A DNA stretch of 64,000 nucleotides. It comes from Bog-473 sp963763575 (GTDB lineage Bacteria > Actinomycetota > Acidimicrobiia > Acidimicrobiales > RAAP-2). The stretch is from assembly GCA_963763575.1 (NCBI GenBank), contig CAVXPD010000004.1, positions 1,054,001 to 1,118,000 on the forward strand, given 5' to 3'. The position numbers and the translations under genes are program-made. Shown in pieces: positions 1 to 8,575 of this stretch; position 1 is the first letter of the stretch, and every line of letters starts with the position of its first letter. The notes below the pieces were generated by a model that searched no databases, was not told the origin of the DNA, and saw nothing but the letters and a program-made list of their open reading frames with translations.

Positions 1-257
1 GCCGCTGCACCCAGTGCGGCCACATCGGTTGCTGTGACAACTCTCCCGCCCAGCACGCGTCGGCGCACGCCCACGGGTCCGGTCATCCCGTGATTGCCAG
101 CTTCGAGCCCGGCGAAGATTGGTTCTACGACTATCGGAGCGAACAGTTCCTTGCTGGCCAACACCTAGCACCGCCGACACATCATCCGCTTGATCAACCG
201 GTACCCGGACCGAGCGGGCGTGTCCCCCGCGATTGGCAGACGCAACTACACCCCTAG
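1..257 (+). CDS. UBP-type zinc-finger protein, C-terminal part
   Basis: The frame is already open at the window edge (first whole codon at base 3) and stops at TAG 255-257, leaving 84 residues. The residues RCTQCGHIGCC, then HASAHAH and GHPV, give the cross-braced Cys/His pattern of UBP-type zinc fingers, followed by the usual aromatic strand (WFYDY). Actinobacteria carry small stand-alone proteins of this kind, about 100 residues long, whose ligand is unknown. Ubiquitin binding should not be assumed. The N-terminus and the first Cys ligands lie outside the window. Nothing recognisable follows in bases 258-439, where this gene and the next converge. Confidence 0.8.
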   Translation, partial: RCTQCGHIGCCDNSPAQHASAHAHGSGHPVIASFEPGEDWFYDYRSEQFLAGQHLAPPTHHPLDQPVPGPSGRVPRDWQTQLHP

Positions 258-439
258 TGCGGGCATTTCGATGCCCCGAGGGCGGGGTCGATGCCCGACG
301 CGACGAACCGGTCCGTCACCACGCTCTAATCCGGCCGGCACGAACGACACGAAGCGAACTGGTCCGCAAGGCCGTCTTCGGCCGTGACGCGTCGGGAACC
401 GGACGCCCGGCTCCCGACGCGATCACTCGCTACTGCGCA

Positions 440-1702
440 TTAGGACGTCGCGTTCGCCGTCGAAGTCCCCGGGATGTCCGTCCCGCAGAACGGCTGAGAA
501 GAGACGGCCGTGAACCCACTCTTGCCGGCCCGCATCATCCAGGCACAGCTTTTCGCGCTGTCGTGCCCGAAGGCGGTGGCGTAGTCCCAGCTCTGGGGAA
601 GGAGCCCGTTGCCGTTGTAGGAGGTGACGCCACGGAGCGCGTGGATCACACCCGCATGGGTGGGATTCGGACCGGCGAGCTGCAGACCCTTGATCATGAG
701 ATCGGCCCCCAACCACGCCTCGTATTCGCTGAACGACGGGAAGTCGGTCTTGGAGTACCCGTCGTACTTCTCCATGGCGGCCTGCATCGTCCTCGTGCCG
801 GCGTCGGGGAGCGACCAGGGACGGAAGAGAGCGTAGAAGTAGTCGCCTTGTAGGGCGGACCAGGCCGGTGAGTTGATCACGTTCGGTTGGTAGCCGGTCG
901 CGAACAAGCCGACCTTCAGCTTGACCCCCGCCTGCTTCAGGGCCTCCGCGAGCGCGAAGTTCGAGTTGTTGTCCATCTCGGGCACGAGCGCGTTGATGCG
1001 ACCGTTCTTCGCCACCAGAGCATCGGGGCCAAAGTCGACGCTCCCGAACGGAACCGACGTGTTGAGGACGCCGACCTTGCCGCCGACGTGCTTGAAGGAG
1101 TCAGCCGACTGGATCGCCGCACGGCTCGACGACGGGGAGATGCCGTACCCGTAGGAACCGAGATTCGTCGCGCCGTGTTCCTTCAGGAAGTTTCCGGCCA
1201 GCGTGGTCACCGGATACTTCGGATTGAGGCTGCCGACATCGGCGGCGAACATGTTCGTGTAGGGCTGCTCGCCCCACTCGGGCCCGTCGCTGTACGAACC
1301 GGTCACGGGAATCCCCTGCTCCTGCGGGTACTTGGCCGCCAGGAAGAAGAGCGGGCTCTGCGACACGATGCCGAAGGCCTTCGAATCGGCGTCCTGCACC
1401 GCCGTGGCGATCTCGGACGGGCTCGTCTGGTCGTCGACGATCAGGGGGACCAGCTTGTGCCCGTTCACACCGCCCTCAGCGTTCTGCAGGTCGATCCTCG
1501 CCTTGAAGGCACCGGGTGAGGTTGCGTCCTCTGACGCGCCCGGTCCCGTGATCGACGTGATGTAGGCGATGGTGATCGGCGCCCCGGACGCCGCCGCTGG
1601 TGCGGACGTGGCCATCGAGTACGCGGTGGGCAGCCCGGCCATCAGCGTCAGTAACGCCGCACCGACGGCTCCCCGCCTCGCCAAATTGCGTAGTGGTTGC
1701 AT
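440..1702 (-). CDS. Branched-chain-amino-acid-type ABC transporter solute-binding protein
   Basis: This 420-residue exported protein begins with an arginine-bearing n-region and a hydrophobic core (GAVGAALLTLMAGLP), a signal peptide of about 35-40 residues. The mature part starts with the ITIAYITSITGP strand typical of type-I periplasmic binding proteins of the LivK/Peripla_BP_6 family, and the GVNGHKLVPLIVDDQ segment is also characteristic. ATG at 1702 is preferred because GGGAGG lies nine bases upstream. In catabolic clusters such proteins usually bind the carboxylic acid or aromatic substrate rather than an amino acid. No permease or ATPase gene is nearby, so its transporter partner is encoded elsewhere. 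It ends the long minus-strand run that begins near 13.3 kb. Confidence 0.85.
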   Translation of the reverse strand: MQPLRNLARRGAVGAALLTLMAGLPTAYSMATSAPAAASGAPITIAYITSITGPGASEDATSPGAFKARIDLQNAEGGVNGHKLVPLIVDDQTSPSEIATAVQDADSKAFGIVSQSPLFFLAAKYPQEQGIPVTGSYSDGPEWGEQPYTNMFAADVGSLNPKYPVTTLAGNFLKEHGATNLGSYGYGISPSSSRAAIQSADSFKHVGGKVGVLNTSVPFGSVDFGPDALVAKNGRINALVPEMDNNSNFALAEALKQAGVKLKVGLFATGYQPNVINSPAWSALQGDYFYALFRPWSLPDAGTRTMQAAMEKYDGYSKTDFPSFSEYEAWLGADLMIKGLQLAGPNPTHAGVIHALRGVTSYNGNGLLPQSWDYATAFGHDSAKSCAWMMRAGKSGFTAVSSQPFCGTDIPGTSTANATS

Positions 1703-1787
1703 CAATCTGTGCCTCCCCCCGTCTTCCGGGTCAAGTGTTGAGCGAGCGCTTGGCTCGGTTGTTGGTGTGGCTCGTCATGGTCGAGAA

Positions 1788-1852
1788 GTCCCGAAAAACT
1801 AGAGGTTCGAGAGCCCTAGCGGGACGCGGGCCCAATTCGAGGCTTTCGGGAC
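1788..1852 (-). terminator. Inverted repeat just after a stop codon, possible terminator
   Basis: Perfect 9-base arms (GTCCCGAAA at 1788-1796 and TTTCGGGAC at 1844-1852) flank a 47-base loop that contains smaller CTAG and CGGGAC complementarities. The structure begins four bases past the stop codon of the minus-strand phosphotransferase gene. No clear U-tract follows, so intrinsic termination is only a guess. Confidence 0.3.
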
Positions 1853-1855
1853 AGG

Positions 1856-2908
1856 TCACGGGGCCGGCACCGATTCGATGGCCCCGTGATCGGCGACGGC
1901 GGCCCCGAGCCGCTCGAGCATCGCGGTGGTGATCGGCGCAGCCACCTTGAGGGTGATGGCCCACAGGAAGAAGCCGTACACCAGCCCCAACCCGATGCTG
2001 CGCTGCGCTTCGTCCAACGACGGGGGGTCTCCTCCCTCGGCGCGTAAACGGTCCAGGTAGTGCACGAGGAGGTCCTGCTCGTTGCGCCGGCGCTCCTCTG
2101 GACTGAGCGTGCAGCCGAGGTGGTACCCAACGTCGAGGAACCACGGACCGCCTTGGACGAGCTGCCAGTCCACGAGGCAGGGACGTCCCGTCCCGTCGAG
2201 GTAGAGGTTCCCGACGTGAGCGTCGCCGTGGAGGAGACAACACGGCTTCACCTCTTCCAACAGTGCCGCGAGCCGATGGACTGCCTCGAGGAGCCGAGCC
2301 GCATCGCGCACGACTTCGGGGACCCGCGACCCGATGGGACCTTCGAAGTTGCCGCTGATCTCGGGCAAGCCACGCGCCTTCATGGTCGAATCCAGCCGTG
2401 GCCTGAGCCATGGCTCGCGGAAGCGGCGACCCCACGTCCGGCCATGCAGGATGGCGTATTGCTCGAGGCTCTCTGCGACCTGATCCGCCGTGTACGGGCT
2501 GAGTGCATCGAGGAACGTCGCTCCCTGTGCGGCGACGTCGCCAGTGATGACGACACCGTGCTGGGAGAGCGAGTCGACATCGGCCCAGAAGCATTCGAGG
2601 GTCCGCACGCCACTGGCACCGGCGAGATGGCGATAGAACATCGCCTCAGGTAGCCCGGCAGTCCGGCTGGCGGCCGCGGTATCGGAGCAGTCGGTAAAGT
2701 AACCCTTCACGCACAGCTCCGATGGGAGCGCCCGGGGGACGTCGTCCTCGTAGTTGACGTGGAAGCGCGCGTTGGTGGACACCCGCGACACGATCGGTCC
2801 CGGTCGGACGGACGAGACGGTGGTGCCGGGAAACCGCAGGCTCAGGGCGGCGCTCAGCCACGCGGGGTCGAGCACGCCCTCGAGCGTGTCCGGGACGGTG
2901 AGCGTCAT
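1856..2908 (-). CDS. Phosphotransferase family protein (APH/ecdysteroid-kinase-like fold)
   Basis: This 350-residue cytoplasmic protein has the kinase-like catalytic loop HGDAHVGN (about residue 235) and the downstream metal-binding DWQ (about residue 252). These are the APH-family signatures, with Asp as catalytic base. The start is ATG 2908, 16 bases downstream of the ligase stop codon. Family members phosphorylate small hydroxylated compounds. In actinobacterial catabolic clusters they often accompany acyl-CoA ligases and dehydrogenases, but their substrates are rarely known. Here it follows an acyl-CoA ligase and is probably co-transcribed with it. Antibiotic resistance is not implied by the fold. 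Confidence 0.8.
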   Translation of the reverse strand: MTLTVPDTLEGVLDPAWLSAALSLRFPGTTVSSVRPGPIVSRVSTNARFHVNYEDDVPRALPSELCVKGYFTDCSDTAAASRTAGLPEAMFYRHLAGASGVRTLECFWADVDSLSQHGVVITGDVAAQGATFLDALSPYTADQVAESLEQYAILHGRTWGRRFREPWLRPRLDSTMKARGLPEISGNFEGPIGSRVPEVVRDAARLLEAVHRLAALLEEVKPCCLLHGDAHVGNLYLDGTGRPCLVDWQLVQGGPWFLDVGYHLGCTLSPEERRRNEQDLLVHYLDRLRAEGGDPPSLDEAQRSIGLGLVYGFFLWAITLKVAAPITTAMLERLGAAVADHGAIESVPAP

Positions 2909-2924
2909 GGATGGTCCCTTCCCA

Positions 2925-4517
2925 TCACGCGTCGTCCAAACGGAGGCGATCCCGGAGCACGTACTTCTGCACCTTGCCCGAGGAGGTGCGCGGGAAGTCT
3001 TCGACCGACACGAGCTCCTCCGGCCATTTCTGGCGGGCGACGCCGGCTGCTGCGAGATGGTCCCGGATCTCGGACAGACCGGGCCCCGGACGTGCCCCAA
3101 TCATGCGGACGAAGGCCGCTGCGTGCTCTCCCATACGGGCGTCGGGTGCCGCCACGACAGCCACCTCGGCCACGCCAGCGAAGGTCATGAGGACCTCTTC
3201 CACCTCGGCAGCGCTGATGTTCTCCCCGCCGCGGATGATGACGTCAGAGATCCTGTCGGTGATCGACAGGTAGCCGTCGGGATCAAGGACGCCGATGTCC
3301 CCCGTGTGGTACCAACCGTCTTCGTCGAACACCTTCGCGGTCAGCGCCGCATCGGTGTATCCGAGGAAGCATTCGGGTCCGCGCGAGAGGATCTCACCAG
3401 GCTCTCCTGGTTCCACGCCGCGGCCTTCGGGATCCACGAGCTTGATCTCGCATCCCGGCAGCGTGCGCCCGTCCGTGGACAGGCGCTTCTCGAGAGGGTC
3501 GGAGTACATGCACCCGGTGATCGATGGATGCTCCGTCGAGCCATACATCGAGTAGATGGTCAACCCGAGCTTGGTGGCCCGCTCCATGACCGCACGCGGC
3601 ACCGGAGCACCCCCCATTCCCTGGTAATGCAGCCGCTCCAAGTGGTCGGTAGTGCAGCGCGGATGGTCGAGCAGGCTGGTCAAGAAGTAAGGCGCGCCGC
3701 CGCCGGCGCCGAGGTCCTCCGACTCGATCAGGTCCAGGACCTCCCCGGGGTCCCACTGATCGAGCAGATGCACCGGCTTGCCCCGGTCGACCGGAATCAG
3801 GAGCGCGCCAAGCATCCCGATGGCATGACTGATGGGGTTCGCGATGAGAGACGGTCGTTCGGTGGGCGGCGATGTCGCTCCGAGTTGCGTCGTCTCGGCG
3901 CACACCGTCTGGTGCGAGTGGATGACGCCCTTCGGGCTCGCCGTCGTCCCCGACGTCCACCCCACCAGGGCCGGACTGCCCGGGTCCACGCCCACCGGCG
4001 AGTCGATGGGAGTCGCGCCGAGGAGCTCGTCGAACGGCAGGCTGCCGGCCGGGCCGCCCCCATCGAGGACCACCAACTGCGTTCCCGCCATGTCCGGCAT
4101 CGTCTCGAGGTTGGCGAGGAAGTCCTGGTGCCCGAACTGCGACGCCGTGACGTGCACCCGCGGGCGGCACGCACCGAGGATATAGGAGGTCTCGCGGGTC
4201 CCATAGATGTGGACGATGGGTGCGACGACCGCCCCCGCCAACACGGCGGCGTAGAACGTCACGGCTCCCTCGAGCCAGTTCGGGGTCTGAAAGGTCACGA
4301 CGTCTCCGGGGCGGACTCCCCGGGCGACCAGTCCTGCGGCGGCGCGCCGGGCGAGGTCGAGGACGTCGCCGAACGTTCCTCGCCAGGGGCGAGTCCGGGA
4401 ATGGACGACGAACGGCAGGTTCCTGTGCGCGGTGAGGTTGTCGGCCATACGCTGGCCGAGGCTGTGGTCCGGCCACCAGCCTTCGGCCGTGAACCGCCGG
4501 CGGTCGTCGTCGGTCAC
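2925..4517 (-). CDS. AMP-dependent acyl-CoA synthetase
   Basis: This adenylate-forming ligase of about 530 residues activates a carboxylic acid to acyl-AMP and then acyl-CoA. It has the P-loop TSGTTASPKGV, the adenine-binding YGSTEHPS, the hinge-region YHTGDIG and the C-terminal catalytic lysine in SSGKVQKY. GTG at 4517 gives the N-terminus VTDDDRRRFTAEGWW, a common opening for this subfamily, but the ribosome-binding site is poor and longer in-frame starts exist. It lies between a frameshifted TetR gene and a phosphotransferase gene, all on the same strand. The substrate is unknown; the subfamily resembles medium-chain, cyclohexanecarboxylate or aryl ligases. Confidence 0.88.
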   Translation of the reverse strand: MTDDDRRRFTAEGWWPDHSLGQRMADNLTAHRNLPFVVHSRTRPWRGTFGDVLDLARRAAAGLVARGVRPGDVVTFQTPNWLEGAVTFYAAVLAGAVVAPIVHIYGTRETSYILGACRPRVHVTASQFGHQDFLANLETMPDMAGTQLVVLDGGGPAGSLPFDELLGATPIDSPVGVDPGSPALVGWTSGTTASPKGVIHSHQTVCAETTQLGATSPPTERPSLIANPISHAIGMLGALLIPVDRGKPVHLLDQWDPGEVLDLIESEDLGAGGGAPYFLTSLLDHPRCTTDHLERLHYQGMGGAPVPRAVMERATKLGLTIYSMYGSTEHPSITGCMYSDPLEKRLSTDGRTLPGCEIKLVDPEGRGVEPGEPGEILSRGPECFLGYTDAALTAKVFDEDGWYHTGDIGVLDPDGYLSITDRISDVIIRGGENISAAEVEEVLMTFAGVAEVAVVAAPDARMGEHAAAFVRMIGARPGPGLSEIRDHLAAAGVARQKWPEELVSVEDFPRTSSGKVQKYVLRDRLRLDDA

Positions 4518-4549
4518 CTCCCGCAGGCCCCACTCGGATGCTCCCGTAC

Positions 4550-5267
4550 TCAGCGTCCACCTCCGCTCGGTGCGTCTGTGCCATTGAGCGCGGCGAAACA
4601 GAACTCCCACAGCCGCCGTGCGATCTGATCGGTCGGCTCGTCCACGCCGGCGCAGTCGTAGTGGTGGAACACGGCCATCGACAACTGCGTGATGAGCCAC
4701 GCCGAGTACTCCGCGTCCTGCGGGTGCAGGCGACCGGCCGACATCGCCTCACGGATCTCCTCGACGAGGAGGTCTGTGTATGGCTGTGTGGCCCGCGAAA
4801 CCTCCGATGGATAGAGCGTCTGGAGCCGGAAATGCTCGGATGTCATGAAGCTGGGCCGACTGCCTGGCGTATGGAGTGCCTCAACGGTGATGGTGACGAA
4901 GAACCGCAGCCGATCAACGGGGTCTGAAAGCTCGCGGCGCCTGCTCCCGGAATGCCGCGCAGTTCTCGTCGATGACGTCCTCGATGACGGCCAGAAGGAG
5001 GGAGTCCTTGCCGGGGAAGTACCGGTAGAACGTCTGCAGGGCGATGCCGGCCTCCCTGATGAGCTCCTGCGTCGTGAAGCTCGGTCCCTTGGCCTCGATG
5101 AGCCGCACGGCAGCCGCAACGATCGACCTGGCCTGTTCGACGCTTCTCTCCTTCGACCGCTGCACTGAGGGTGAACGATCAGCGACGCGTTCGGCCCAGG
5201 TCTCGCGAGCAGTTGGTTCGGGACGGTCGTCATGGTTCGTCGGCTTCGCCGAGCTCGCGCGCGTCAT
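4550..5267 (-). pseudogene. TetR-family regulator, interrupted by a frameshift
   Basis: Two overlapping frames together encode one TetR protein. The N-terminal frame, from ATG 5267, holds the helix-turn-helix (TTQELIREAGIALQTFYRYFPGKDSLL) and hits a stop near 4914. The next frame continues with a normal ligand-binding half (ELSDPVDRLRFF onward) to a stop at 4550. Removing one base around 4930-4940, or adding two, joins them as roughly EQAPRELSDP. The HTH and C-terminal domain both look well preserved, so the lesion is either very recent or an assembly/sequencing error. Its ATG overlaps the stop of the thiolase-like gene by one base (TGATG). If the lesion is real, this cluster has lost its local repressor. 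Confidence 0.75.
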
Positions 5268-6469
5268 CAGAAAGGCACTGCGCTGTAGATGACCGCGCCG
5301 CCGTAGTGCGGCGAGGAATGGCACGCCACGCCGATGGACGCGTCGTCCCGCTGTCGCTCCCCCGCCCGACCAGCCAATTGCAGGTAGCACTCGAGCATCT
5401 GCGGGACGCCGTGCATCCGTCCGTTGCCGAGTGCGCCTCCCCCAGAGAGCACTGGTAGCGTTTTCCGGCGGTCGCTGTCGATGCCGCCTTCGAGCACCAA
5501 TCGATGGGCCTCCCCCACGGGGCACAGGGACAACGACTCCATCCAGAGGTACACGAAGGGCGAGAACCCGTCGTAGACCTGCGGAAGATCGACCTCTGCC
5601 GGACCCACCCCGGATCGCTCCCAGAGACGCTTCGCCGTCTCCTCGCCGACCTCCATGATGTCGTCGAGCGGCCAGTGCAGCGGGAGGCGGTGGCGCACCG
5701 GTGCCCCCGTCGCGTAGCCCGCCACGTAGACCGGTCGGTGGGGCAGGTCGCGGGCCCGTTCGGCTGACGTGAGGACGAAGCAGGCCACTCCGTCGACCGG
5801 GATGTCGCAGTCGAGGCGGCAGACCGGGTCGCTGATCATGGGCTCGGACAAGTAATCCGCGGCGGTGAGCGGTGTGCCGTGCCAGTACGACCAGGGGATC
5901 CGTGCCCCGTTCTTGCGGGCTTCGACGGTGACCGCCGCCATGGCCTCACGGGACGCGCCGTACCGTTGGAGGTACTCGGTATAGGCGAACGCGATCATCG
6001 CCAGCGGGCCGAAGTAGCCCTGGGGCGCGGTCCACTGCTGGTCGCCGTGCACCTCGGTCATCGGGTTCGCGTGGTATTTGCCGCGTGGGTTGTACAGGGC
6101 CCTGTGCACGAGGACGTAGTCGGCCGCTCCGCTCACCACCGCGTTGACGGCCAGAGCGACCGCGCCCGGCAGTTGCCCGAACCCCTGGAATCCGGCCGCG
6201 TAGCGGGGGTTCACGCCGAGGTGCTCAGCCAGCCAGTTGGCCGAGACCAGGCTGATGCCGTCGACGGCGGCGTGCGCGCCCGCGGAGGGAAAGAGGGTTG
6301 CGGTCACGAACCCGTCCACGTCCCCCACCGAGAGTCCCGCATCCGCGACTGCCCGGTGTGCGGTCTGGACCGTGAGGGCACCGAGCGTCACATCGGCGTG
6401 CCGCACGATCGGACTCTGGGCGTAGCCCGCCACCGCGACCCGGTTGCTCGACGCCATGCGCCCGCTCAC
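5267..6469 (-). CDS. Thiolase-like (SCP-2/Ltp-type) protein
   Basis: This protein of about 400 residues has the thiolase fold used by lipid-transfer (Ltp) acyl-CoA lyases and partners a DUF35 protein. The nucleophile region reads YAAGFQGFGQLPGA, with no cysteine where canonical thiolases carry one. The late motif YDGFSPFVYLW and the GGGALGNGRMHG segment match the Ltp group. Ltp2-type enzymes cleave beta-hydroxyacyl-CoA by retro-aldol chemistry with tyrosine residues and need a DUF35 partner; by analogy this pair may do the same. GTG 6469 gives a GTGA overlap with the DUF35 gene; ATG 6457 is the alternative start. Confidence 0.85.
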   Translation of the reverse strand: MSGRMASSNRVAVAGYAQSPIVRHADVTLGALTVQTAHRAVADAGLSVGDVDGFVTATLFPSAGAHAAVDGISLVSANWLAEHLGVNPRYAAGFQGFGQLPGAVALAVNAVVSGAADYVLVHRALYNPRGKYHANPMTEVHGDQQWTAPQGYFGPLAMIAFAYTEYLQRYGASREAMAAVTVEARKNGARIPWSYWHGTPLTAADYLSEPMISDPVCRLDCDIPVDGVACFVLTSAERARDLPHRPVYVAGYATGAPVRHRLPLHWPLDDIMEVGEETAKRLWERSGVGPAEVDLPQVYDGFSPFVYLWMESLSLCPVGEAHRLVLEGGIDSDRRKTLPVLSGGGALGNGRMHGVPQMLECYLQLAGRAGERQRDDASIGVACHSSPHYGGAVIYSAVPF

Positions 6470-6888
6470 GAACCCGTCTCCAGCGCGAAGGCGGGGACGG
6501 CGACGTCGGGTGCGACGTCTTCGAACACCAGCCGGACGGGCGCGCCCAAGCGCAGAGGCGCGTCGGGACCGTCGACGAGCCGGCCGATGAGGCGCAGGTC
6601 CGACTGCGCCGACAACTCGACGTCCACCAGCACGAACGGAACGTCGAAGCCCGGGAGGAACGACTGCCTCATGACGGTCCAGGACCGAACCCATCCTGAC
6701 CCGTCGACCGGGGCGAACTCGAAACTTGGCTCGGTCGATCCGCAGTGGGGGCAAATGGTGTCAGGTGGGTGGCTGAACTTCTCACACCTGGCGCAACGGG
6801 CGAGCACGAGCGAATGCCTGGCGCTGGCCGCCCAGAACTCCCGCGAGTGTTCGTCGGCGACCGGCAGCGGACGGCTCGTCTCACTCAC
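6466..6888 (-). CDS. DUF35 OB-fold protein with rubredoxin-like zinc ribbon
   Basis: This 140-residue protein has an N-terminal zinc ribbon, CARC followed by CPHC (about residues 31-49), and then an OB-fold (GSGWVRSWTV and DVPFVLVDVEL), the classic DUF35 layout. These proteins bind Ltp-type thiolase-like proteins or hydratases and help position the acyl-CoA. It overlaps its neighbours on both sides by four bases (GTGA starts), placing it in a coupled unit with the thiolase-like protein downstream and the CoA-transferase upstream. It is one of three such pairs in the window. Confidence 0.88.
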   Translation of the reverse strand: MSETSRPLPVADEHSREFWAASARHSLVLARCARCEKFSHPPDTICPHCGSTEPSFEFAPVDGSGWVRSWTVMRQSFLPGFDVPFVLVDVELSAQSDLRLIGRLVDGPDAPLRLGAPVRLVFEDVAPDVAVPAFALETGS

Positions 6889-8096
6889 AGGATCACCCTC
6901 GAGTCCTTGAGGGCAGCAATGTCTTCCCACCCGTAGCCCAACTCCAGGAGAACGTCTTCGGTGTCCTCGCCGTGTTCGGGAGCCCGGCGCAGCGGCGGTG
7001 GACGCTCGTCGAACTGCACCGGCACGGCGGGGAGGCGGTACGCGGGCTCCCCGTCGATCAGGACGTCCCCTATGTAACCGTTGGCCTCGACCTGAGGGTC
7101 GTCGAGCAACTCCGCAACCGACTGCACGGGGGCCCACGGCGCGTCGAGAGCGGCGAGGATCGTCTTCCATTCATCGAACGTCCGCTTGGCGAACTCGGCA
7201 TCGAGCTCGGCGACGCACGCCGCCGCGTTCTCCCGTCGCGCGACGTGATCCGAGAATCGGGAGTCCTCGACGAGATCGGGGCGTCCGATCGCCTCGCAGA
7301 GGTCGGGCCAGTAGCGGTCGGGTTGGAGAAAGACGAGCTGAATGTGGCGACCATCCTTGGTTCGATAGGTGCCGACCAGTGGGTTGAACAGTGGTCCCCG
7401 ACCGCTCGACGCCGTCGGTGCGTCACCGCCGAGGGCGGCCAGGAGGTCCGACGAAAGCGTCCACATCGCCGTCGACAAGAGTGAGACGTCGACGACCGAG
7501 CCCTTCCCTGTTCGTGACCGCTTGAGCAGTGCCGCCGCCACGCCAAAGGCCAGCGCCAGCGCTCCGTTGCGGTCGCCCATGGCGCCACGCTGACCAATGG
7601 GATAGTCGCGCTCGGGCGGGGTCAGGATGTGCGCCATCCCACCCCGGGCCCAAAAGGCGGTGGCGTCGTACCCGGCCTGGTCGGCGTCGGGACCCCTGAC
7701 GCCGTAGCCGTGACCCCGGGCGTACACGAGCCCGGGGTAGCGACTGGTGAGCGCATCGGAATCGAGTCCGGCGCGGGCCAAGGCCCCCGGACGCATGTTG
7801 GTCAAGAACACGTCGGCCGACTCGAGCAGCCGGTGCAGGACGGAAAGACCCTGCTCGTGGCGAATGTCGAGTGCGAGGGATCGCTTTCCCCGGTTCGCCA
7901 ACGCGAGGGAGAAGTTGATGCCGCCGCGCTCGGCCCCGATCCCCTGAGTGGCCAAGCCGCGATAGGGATCGCCCTCCATCGGCTCGATGTGCACCACGTC
8001 CGCGCCCCAGTCGGCCAGAAGGGCGCCCGCGACCGGGACGAAGACCCACTGGGCTAATTCCACGACCCGGACTCCCTCGAAGGCCTCGTCGGACAT
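6885..8096 (-). CDS. CaiB/BaiF family (type III) CoA-transferase
   Basis: This 403-residue class III CoA-transferase moves CoA between acyl groups through an enzyme-bound aspartyl-CoA. The opening VRVVELAQWVFVPVAGALLADWGADVVHIEP and the NRGKRSLALDI segment are diagnostic, and the domain is full length. It probably activates the pathway acid using CoA from another thioester, which would spare ATP, although racemases share the fold. Its stop overlaps the start of the DUF35 gene (GTGA). It closely resembles the CoA-transferases at 34.8 and 36.2 kb in layout, suggesting recent family expansion. Confidence 0.9.
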   Translation of the reverse strand: MSDEAFEGVRVVELAQWVFVPVAGALLADWGADVVHIEPMEGDPYRGLATQGIGAERGGINFSLALANRGKRSLALDIRHEQGLSVLHRLLESADVFLTNMRPGALARAGLDSDALTSRYPGLVYARGHGYGVRGPDADQAGYDATAFWARGGMAHILTPPERDYPIGQRGAMGDRNGALALAFGVAAALLKRSRTGKGSVVDVSLLSTAMWTLSSDLLAALGGDAPTASSGRGPLFNPLVGTYRTKDGRHIQLVFLQPDRYWPDLCEAIGRPDLVEDSRFSDHVARRENAAACVAELDAEFAKRTFDEWKTILAALDAPWAPVQSVAELLDDPQVEANGYIGDVLIDGEPAYRLPAVPVQFDERPPPLRRAPEHGEDTEDVLLELGYGWEDIAALKDSRVIL

Positions 8097-8109
8097 GGCT
8101 GGGACGCGC

Positions 8110-8553
8110 TCAGTCTCGAGGCGACGGCGACAGGACGACGACCGGGATCACGCGGTCGGTACGCGACTGATACACGTCGTAGTTGGGCCACAAGTCCGTC
8201 ATGGCCTTCCAGAGACGGGCTTTCTCGTCTTCCGTTGCGGTGCGCGCCGTCACGTCGACGTGCTGGGTCCGCACTTGAATGTGCGCCGAAGGCTGCTCCA
8301 ACAGATTCCGGTACCAATTGGGGTGCTGCGGGGCCCCGCCCATGGAGGCGACGACCAGGTAGTCGTCGCCGTCCCGCCCGTGGATCAGCGGCGTGGTCCG
8401 CGGCTCCCCGCTCTTCCGGCCGGTCGTGGTCAGGAGCAGGGTCGGCACCCCGTTCCAGATGTACCCCACCTCGCCGTCTGTCTCCTGGTAGCGACGGACG
8501 TGCTCGGCTCCCAACAGGTCGAGGTCGGGTGGCCGGTACTCGTCCTCGCTCAT
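8110..8553 (-). CDS. Deazaflavin (F420)-dependent nitroreductase family protein
   Basis: This 147-residue protein belongs to the Ddn/DUF385 split-barrel family. The central LLLTTTGRKSGEPRTTPL strand-loop and the following DDYLVVASMGG and HPNWYRNL segments are characteristic of F420H2-binding members. Such enzymes reduce quinones, nitro groups or activated double bonds. In this cluster reduction of a ring or enone intermediate is plausible. It lies between a P450 gene and a CoA-transferase gene with gaps of 13-22 bases, so it is likely in the same operon. Cofactor choice is inferred from family membership. Confidence 0.85.
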   Translation of the reverse strand: MSEDEYRPPDLDLLGAEHVRRYQETDGEVGYIWNGVPTLLLTTTGRKSGEPRTTPLIHGRDGDDYLVVASMGGAPQHPNWYRNLLEQPSAHIQVRTQHVDVTARTATEDEKARLWKAMTDLWPNYDVYQSRTDRVIPVVVLSPSPRD

Positions 8554-8575
8554 CGTCGTCTCCTTCGCACGAGGG

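Noticed and set aside
233..853. Long plus-strand frame opposite the solute-binding protein gene
   Set aside because: It is rich in Arg, Pro and Gly with no recognisable domain and is a high-GC shadow of the gene on the other strand.
1856..2908. Aminoglycoside resistance gene
   Set aside because: The kinase motifs are generic to the APH fold, and the acyl-CoA ligase neighbour fits a catabolic role better.
2754..4628. Very long plus-strand frame (over 600 codons) opposite the acyl-CoA synthetase gene
   Set aside because: The encoded sequence is low-complexity, and the opposite strand has all ligase motifs in frame.
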